Positions 60,472 to 64,000 of a stretch of 64,000 bases of DNA are shown piece by piece. Both the position numbers and the translations under genes were made by a program. The DNA is from Leucothrix pacifica. Lineage in GTDB: Bacteria > Pseudomonadota > Gammaproteobacteria > Thiotrichales > Thiotrichaceae. Within the stretch, counting starts at the first letter, position 1. The number at the start of each line of letters is the position of its first letter. Under the pieces are notes generated by a model that was given only the letters and a program-made list of their open reading frames with translations, was not told the DNA's origin and did no database searches. The stretch covers positions 1 through 64,000 of the forward strand of contig NZ_QGKM01000046.1 in the NCBI RefSeq assembly GCF_003172875.1, read 5' to 3'.

Positions 60472-60790
60472 ATTATTGAAAATAACGCAGTAGAGGGGCT
60501 ATCGGTATAGTTGTCAGTGCGTGTTCGTGGGGTGAACTTATGAAAAGGTAGCTCAGGAATCAAGATTTGCTTGGTGCTTTTTTAAAACTAGAAAAAAACA
60601 GGTAAATTAAAAGCTTAACAGTACGGATCACCTTCTCTTTTAGGGGAGTCACTTTTAAGGGTTCTTTTTCCATATCAAAACGCTCTGCTTGTTTAACGAA
60701 TAGATCTGATTATGCTACCATTAAAATTAAGACATTTTGTTGGTTTTTATTTTTCGACTCATTATTTATGTTTGTTTAAGAAGGATTGGT
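60472..60790. other. gene-free stretch between parD and a small membrane protein gene
   Basis: I see no coding region, terminator or RNA gene here. The part just before 60791 is AT-rich and must carry the promoter of the following gene. Confidence 0.35.
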
Positions 60791-61003
60791 ATGTTGAAAT
60801 ATTTAGCAATATTTTTGGCGCTTCTACTCAGCCAATATGCAATGGACTATTTCATATTGAGCCATAAGTTACGGTGGTTCCCATTGATTAATACGCTGAT
60901 AGGTTTGGTTATCATCTTCATAATTGAGAAACACTTACCCAAGAAACAAGGGCCAGACATAACCCCACCTAATAAAAAAGAAATGTGGGAAAAACACAAT
61001 TAG
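60791..61003 (+). CDS. small two-helix membrane protein
   Basis: This 70-residue protein has two hydrophobic helices (YLAIFLALLLSQYAMDYFIL and FPLINTLIGLVIIFII) and a positively charged tail (EKHLPKKQG ... NKKEMWEKHN). ATG 60791 has AAGGA just upstream; the longer frame from 60737 lacks a site. I do not recognise the family. It is convergent with the AraC-type regulator gene. Confidence 0.6.
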   Translation: MLKYLAIFLALLLSQYAMDYFILSHKLRWFPLINTLIGLVIIFIIEKHLPKKQGPDITPPNKKEMWEKHN

Positions 61004-61014
61004 TGCTGTTGATA

Positions 61015-61872
61015 CTAAGAATACGCCCGCTGATAAACTCTAGGTGTCACCCTAAACTCCTTCCGAAACGCCCGCGCAAAATGACTAGCAGTCCCATAAC
61101 CACAATGCTCACCCACCTGCCCAATCGGTACCTGATTTCGCAACTCAACCGCCGCTAATTCCATCCGCTGCTTCAACAAAAACTGATACGGCGACAAGCC
61201 CATACTTTGCTTAAACATATGCGAAAAGTGATAAGTACTCATGCAAGCCTCACCCGCCAACTGTTCCAGCTTAATATCCTGATCAATATTCGCCTGCATA
61301 TAATCAATCACACGTGACTTAACTTTAGGCGACAAACCACCCCGAATTGCCTCAGCTTTAAACTCTCGGTATTGCGCCAGTAAATGCAGAATCAAATGCT
61401 GTTGCACATCTTGCAGGAGCAAACGATTACTCATATCCGTCGGATTAATATTCGCCAGTAAAAACTGCAAACCCGCCGTCAGCTGAGGATCTGACTCAAA
61501 CGTCAGATCCGGCAAATGTAGAGAGCGAGGGTCAATATCCAACGCCGTCAGACCAAGATAATTCAAATGCGTGTCGGTAAAGTAAAAATGTACTAAACGC
61601 AGCGGTTGCCCCACCACCCAGTCTGAGGTGTGATCAGCCGGAAAGAAACACAACTTATTTGGGCCGCCCAAACAGTCCTTCATATCCGTGCGATAGGTGT
61701 CATGTCCACCTTCGATATATAGGCTCAGCGTGTGCAAATGCTTGTTATAAGTAATGACTCGATCAGCTTCATTTTGCCAGACCGCCAGTGACACATCGTT
61801 TTGAATATCAATGTAGTCCAGACACTCCGCTTTAGACTCAAGCATCGGCGTAGAGAGTAATCGCTTAGTCAT
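61015..61872 (-). CDS. AraC-family transcriptional regulator
   Basis: This 285-residue protein has an N-terminal cupin-like sensor (about 1-170) and the AraC double helix-turn-helix at the C-terminus: KLEQLAGEACMSTYHFSHMFKQSMGLSPYQFLLKQRME and VGEHCGYGTASHFARAFRKEFRVTP. It probably activates or represses the divergent EamA transporter gene, 219 bases away. The effector is unknown. Confidence 0.88.
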   Translation of the reverse strand: MTKRLLSTPMLESKAECLDYIDIQNDVSLAVWQNEADRVITYNKHLHTLSLYIEGGHDTYRTDMKDCLGGPNKLCFFPADHTSDWVVGQPLRLVHFYFTDTHLNYLGLTALDIDPRSLHLPDLTFESDPQLTAGLQFLLANINPTDMSNRLLLQDVQQHLILHLLAQYREFKAEAIRGGLSPKVKSRVIDYMQANIDQDIKLEQLAGEACMSTYHFSHMFKQSMGLSPYQFLLKQRMELAAVELRNQVPIGQVGEHCGYGTASHFARAFRKEFRVTPRVYQRAYS

Positions 61873-62091
61873 GCTGAACCATCCCGATCCACGAAGTGCT
61901 GACGAGCGCTGCAGTTTGTAATAGCTCTGATGTTGATTGGCTGACTTAGTAATCTCATACTTTGAAAGTAATCTAATTTTTCAGGCACAACAATACTTCG
62001 ACGAGGTGAGGTGTTAAAAAGCGCAAGAATTGGTTCTAAGTTGCAGTGAGTTAGTCGCTACAGTAGTCACTCATTCAACACTGGAATCGAA

Positions 62092-62994
62092 ATGACCGCC
62101 TTTTTATACATCGTTACGGTACTCGTCTGGGGAACCTCCTGGCTTGCCATCACTTTCCAAAGCGGCCCCGTGGATAGCTTGATCTCCATATTCTATCGCT
62201 TTGCCTTGGCGAGTTTACTTTTGCTGCCGTTTTTATACCTGACAGGGCGTTTACAAAAAGCACGCCGCGCCGATCACCTGTGGTTCTTCCTGCAAGGCTG
62301 CTGCATGTTTTCATTCAACTTTATTTGCTTTTACCACTCCTCAAAATACATGGCGAGTGGACTGGTTTCTATCGTGTTCTCCGCGGCCATTTTCTACAAC
62401 GCGATTAACAACAAACTCTTCTGGGGTGTCACGCCAAGCAAGTCCGTGTATGGGGCAGGAGTGTTGGGCATTAGCGGGCTGACCTTGCTGTTCTGGCAAG
62501 AGTTAATGCAAACCGAAGCATCGCATGAGTTACTACTAGGAATAGGCTTGGCAGCATTGGGCACATTCGGTTTTTCACTGGGGAATATGATCACCGTGCG
62601 CCACAAGAAACATGACATTAACCCGCTCACCAGCACCGCCTATGGCATGAGTTATGGCACCGCCGTCTTGCTCCTGATTATCTTTGTGACCCAAACGCCT
62701 GTGACGTGGGATGACCGACCGCTGTATGGGTTTAGCCTTGTTTACCTGTCCGTTTTCGCCTCGATTATTGGATTTACGGCTTATCTGTCGTTGGTGAATC
62801 GTATTGGCGCGAATCAGGCAGCGTATGCCACGGTGGTGTTTCCCGTCATTGCTTTGGCGTTGTCGTCGGTGTTTGAGGATTATACGTGGGGCGTAATGAA
62901 TAGCTTGGGCTTGGTGCTGGTGTTGTTGGGGAATGCGGTGGCGATGAATTTGGTGAAGTTTCCCAAGAGAGCTACTGTTCCTGTGAAATTGTGA
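62092..62994 (+). CDS. EamA-family (DMT) transporter
   Basis: This 300-residue membrane protein has ten helices in two EamA repeats: FLYIVTVLVWGTSWLAITFQ at the start with the typical WGTSW motif, and a second repeat from about 145 (LLLGIGLAALGTFGFSLGNM). DMT proteins export amino acids or other small metabolites. The divergent AraC gene is the likely regulator. The substrate is not readable. Confidence 0.88.
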   Translation: MTAFLYIVTVLVWGTSWLAITFQSGPVDSLISIFYRFALASLLLLPFLYLTGRLQKARRADHLWFFLQGCCMFSFNFICFYHSSKYMASGLVSIVFSAAIFYNAINNKLFWGVTPSKSVYGAGVLGISGLTLLFWQELMQTEASHELLLGIGLAALGTFGFSLGNMITVRHKKHDINPLTSTAYGMSYGTAVLLLIIFVTQTPVTWDDRPLYGFSLVYLSVFASIIGFTAYLSLVNRIGANQAAYATVVFPVIALALSSVFEDYTWGVMNSLGLVLVLLGNAVAMNLVKFPKRATVPVKL

Positions 62995-63008
62995 TATGAC
63001 TGGTGAAG

Positions 63009-63114
63009 GTATTCTATATTTACCGAGCATGTTAGTCGATTGGGTATCCCCGTTGTAAACTACGATCCGGCTGAATTAGATGATGAGTTGGATATTTGGA
63101 GCGTTGGTCAATGA
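63009..63114 (+). pseudogene. short gene tail upstream of the DUF1016 gene
   Basis: A 34-codon frame between stops, without a start, ends VNYDPAELDDELDIWSVGQ and overlaps the next ATG as ATGA. It looks like the tail of a gene once co-transcribed with the nuclease gene, but I do not recognise it. Confidence 0.3.
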
Positions 63115-64000
63115 GTAAATCACTAGGGCAGAAATACAACGGTTTATTAACCGCAATCTCCGACACGTTTAGTCAGGGACAAGCAAAAACGGTTTCTGCG
63201 ATTAATGCGGGGTTGGTGACAACCTATTGGCAGATTGGCCAGCACATTGTTGAATTTGAACAACAAGGGCAAGCGAATGCTGAGTACGGCAAGCAGTTAC
63301 TGAGTAATCTCAGTAAAGACCTCAAACTCAAGCATGGCAGAGGGTTTAGCTTGTCAAACCTCAAGCGATTCCGTCAGTTTTATCTGGCTAATCGAAATGG
63401 TGCGACAGTGTCGCACCAATTGAGTTGGTCGCATCATGTAGAGCTTTTGAAGATAGATAATGACACCGAACGTGCTTTTTATCTCAACCAAGCGATTGGG
63501 GCGAATTGGAGCGTCAGAGAGCTGAAGCGCCAAAAAGACACAGGGTTGTTCTTGCGGTTAGCGGCCAGTAAAAATAAAGAAGAAGTCATGGCTTTAGCAC
63601 AACAAAACACCTTAGTGGAAAAGCCGAATGACATACAAAGAGACAGCTATGTATTTGAGTTTTTAAATCTACCCGAGCGCGAAGCTTACAGCGAACGAGA
63701 TTTAGAAAGCGCTTTGTGTGAACACTTAGAGCATTTCCTGTTAGAGCTAGGGAAGGGGTTTACTTTTGTTGGTCGCCAATACCGAATCACGCTAAACAAT
63801 ACTCATTACAAAGTTGACCTCGTTTTCTATCACCGTATTCTGCGTTGCTTCGTGCTGATTGACTTAAAAATCAATGATGTGAAGCATCAGGATATTGGCC
63901 AAATGAATATGTACATGGGGTACTTCGCGGCTGAGGAAAATATTGAAGATGACAACCCGCCGATTGGCATTATTTTGAGTAAAGACAAGGACGAATTACT
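63111..64000 (+). CDS. PDDEXK nuclease of the DUF1016/YhcG family, cut by window end
   Basis: The frame starts at ATG 63111 and is open to the end of the window (296 codons). DUF1016 N-terminal features are NAGLVTTYWQIGQHIVEFEQ and LSKDLKLKHGRGFSLSNLKRFRQFYL. The C-terminal nuclease core is FTFVGRQYRITLNNTHYKVDLVFYHRILRCFVLIDLKI, which supplies the PD-(D/E)XK acidic and lysine residues. YhcG-type proteins are found with restriction and mobile genes. The remaining C-terminus is outside the window. Confidence 0.88.
   Translation, partial: MSKSLGQKYNGLLTAISDTFSQGQAKTVSAINAGLVTTYWQIGQHIVEFEQQGQANAEYGKQLLSNLSKDLKLKHGRGFSLSNLKRFRQFYLANRNGATVSHQLSWSHHVELLKIDNDTERAFYLNQAIGANWSVRELKRQKDTGLFLRLAASKNKEEVMALAQQNTLVEKPNDIQRDSYVFEFLNLPEREAYSERDLESALCEHLEHFLLELGKGFTFVGRQYRITLNNTHYKVDLVFYHRILRCFVLIDLKINDVKHQDIGQMNMYMGYFAAEENIEDDNPPIGIILSKDKDEL

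Overview
The window looks like chromosomal DNA of a marine-type gammaproteobacterium of moderate GC. Pointers are a DgcA-type demethylase, an FtrA/GlxA regulator, a mixed CobI/CobJ plus CbiG/CbiD/CbiET cobalamin set, and a TgpA-DUF58-MoxR cluster. I favour a Thiotrichales-like organism, but this is inference and no rRNA or tRNA gene is present to settle it. No CRISPR array, complete insertion sequence or intact prophage is visible.

Layout. 1-11.4 kb: a lone ATPase, an RHH/ParE toxin-antitoxin pair, a DCC-family protein, an 8-oxoguanine-deaminase-type amidohydrolase, a DgcA-like flavin/Fe-S demethylase, a desaturase-ArsR-SRPBCC operon, a DUF4143 ATPase and a divergent rhodanese/FtrA pair. 11.4-20.9 kb: an alpha/beta hydrolase, a probable small RNA, a MetY-type sulfhydrylase, a modE-modA-modB-modC molybdate operon with two ModE-like operators, and TgpA-DUF58-MoxR. 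21.2-25.8 kb: a second MetY in a tight operon with an alpha/beta hydrolase and a fused beta-oxidation enzyme.

25.9-49 kb is an accessory region. It holds three Fic loci (a variant lacking the motif histidine, a wrecked copy and an intact copy), MazE-like/PIN and HipBA toxin-antitoxin systems, two Uma2 endonucleases, two DUF4143 ATPases, an orphan AbiGi-like protein, a HerA-like ATPase, an HNH protein, a Sel1 protein with near-identical 108-bp repeats, and a mosaic of gene relics. Between 28.5 and 33.3 kb, short pieces of herA, hipB, uma2, fic, a sigma factor and an unidentified (methyltransferase-like) gene are spliced together, some at microhomologies. Several pieces still have intact relatives a few kilobases away.

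47-60 kb carries a scattered anaerobic-style cobalamin set (cobJ, cbiG, cobI, cbiET, cbiC, cobK, cbiD), with hupE and nikR for nickel/cobalt uptake and its control. trmA, tdk, an HD phosphohydrolase, ytoQ and a ParDE pair are also present. The right end has an AraC/EamA divergent pair and a DUF1016 (PDDEXK) nuclease cut by the window edge.

The most interesting items are the His-less Fic gene bracketed by two complex palindromes, the fragment mosaic with its 100-bp direct repeat, a probable small RNA at 12.7 kb, a candidate leader or antisense RNA before the demethylase gene, the paired ModE operators, and in-frame 9-bp repeat arrays inside cbiET.
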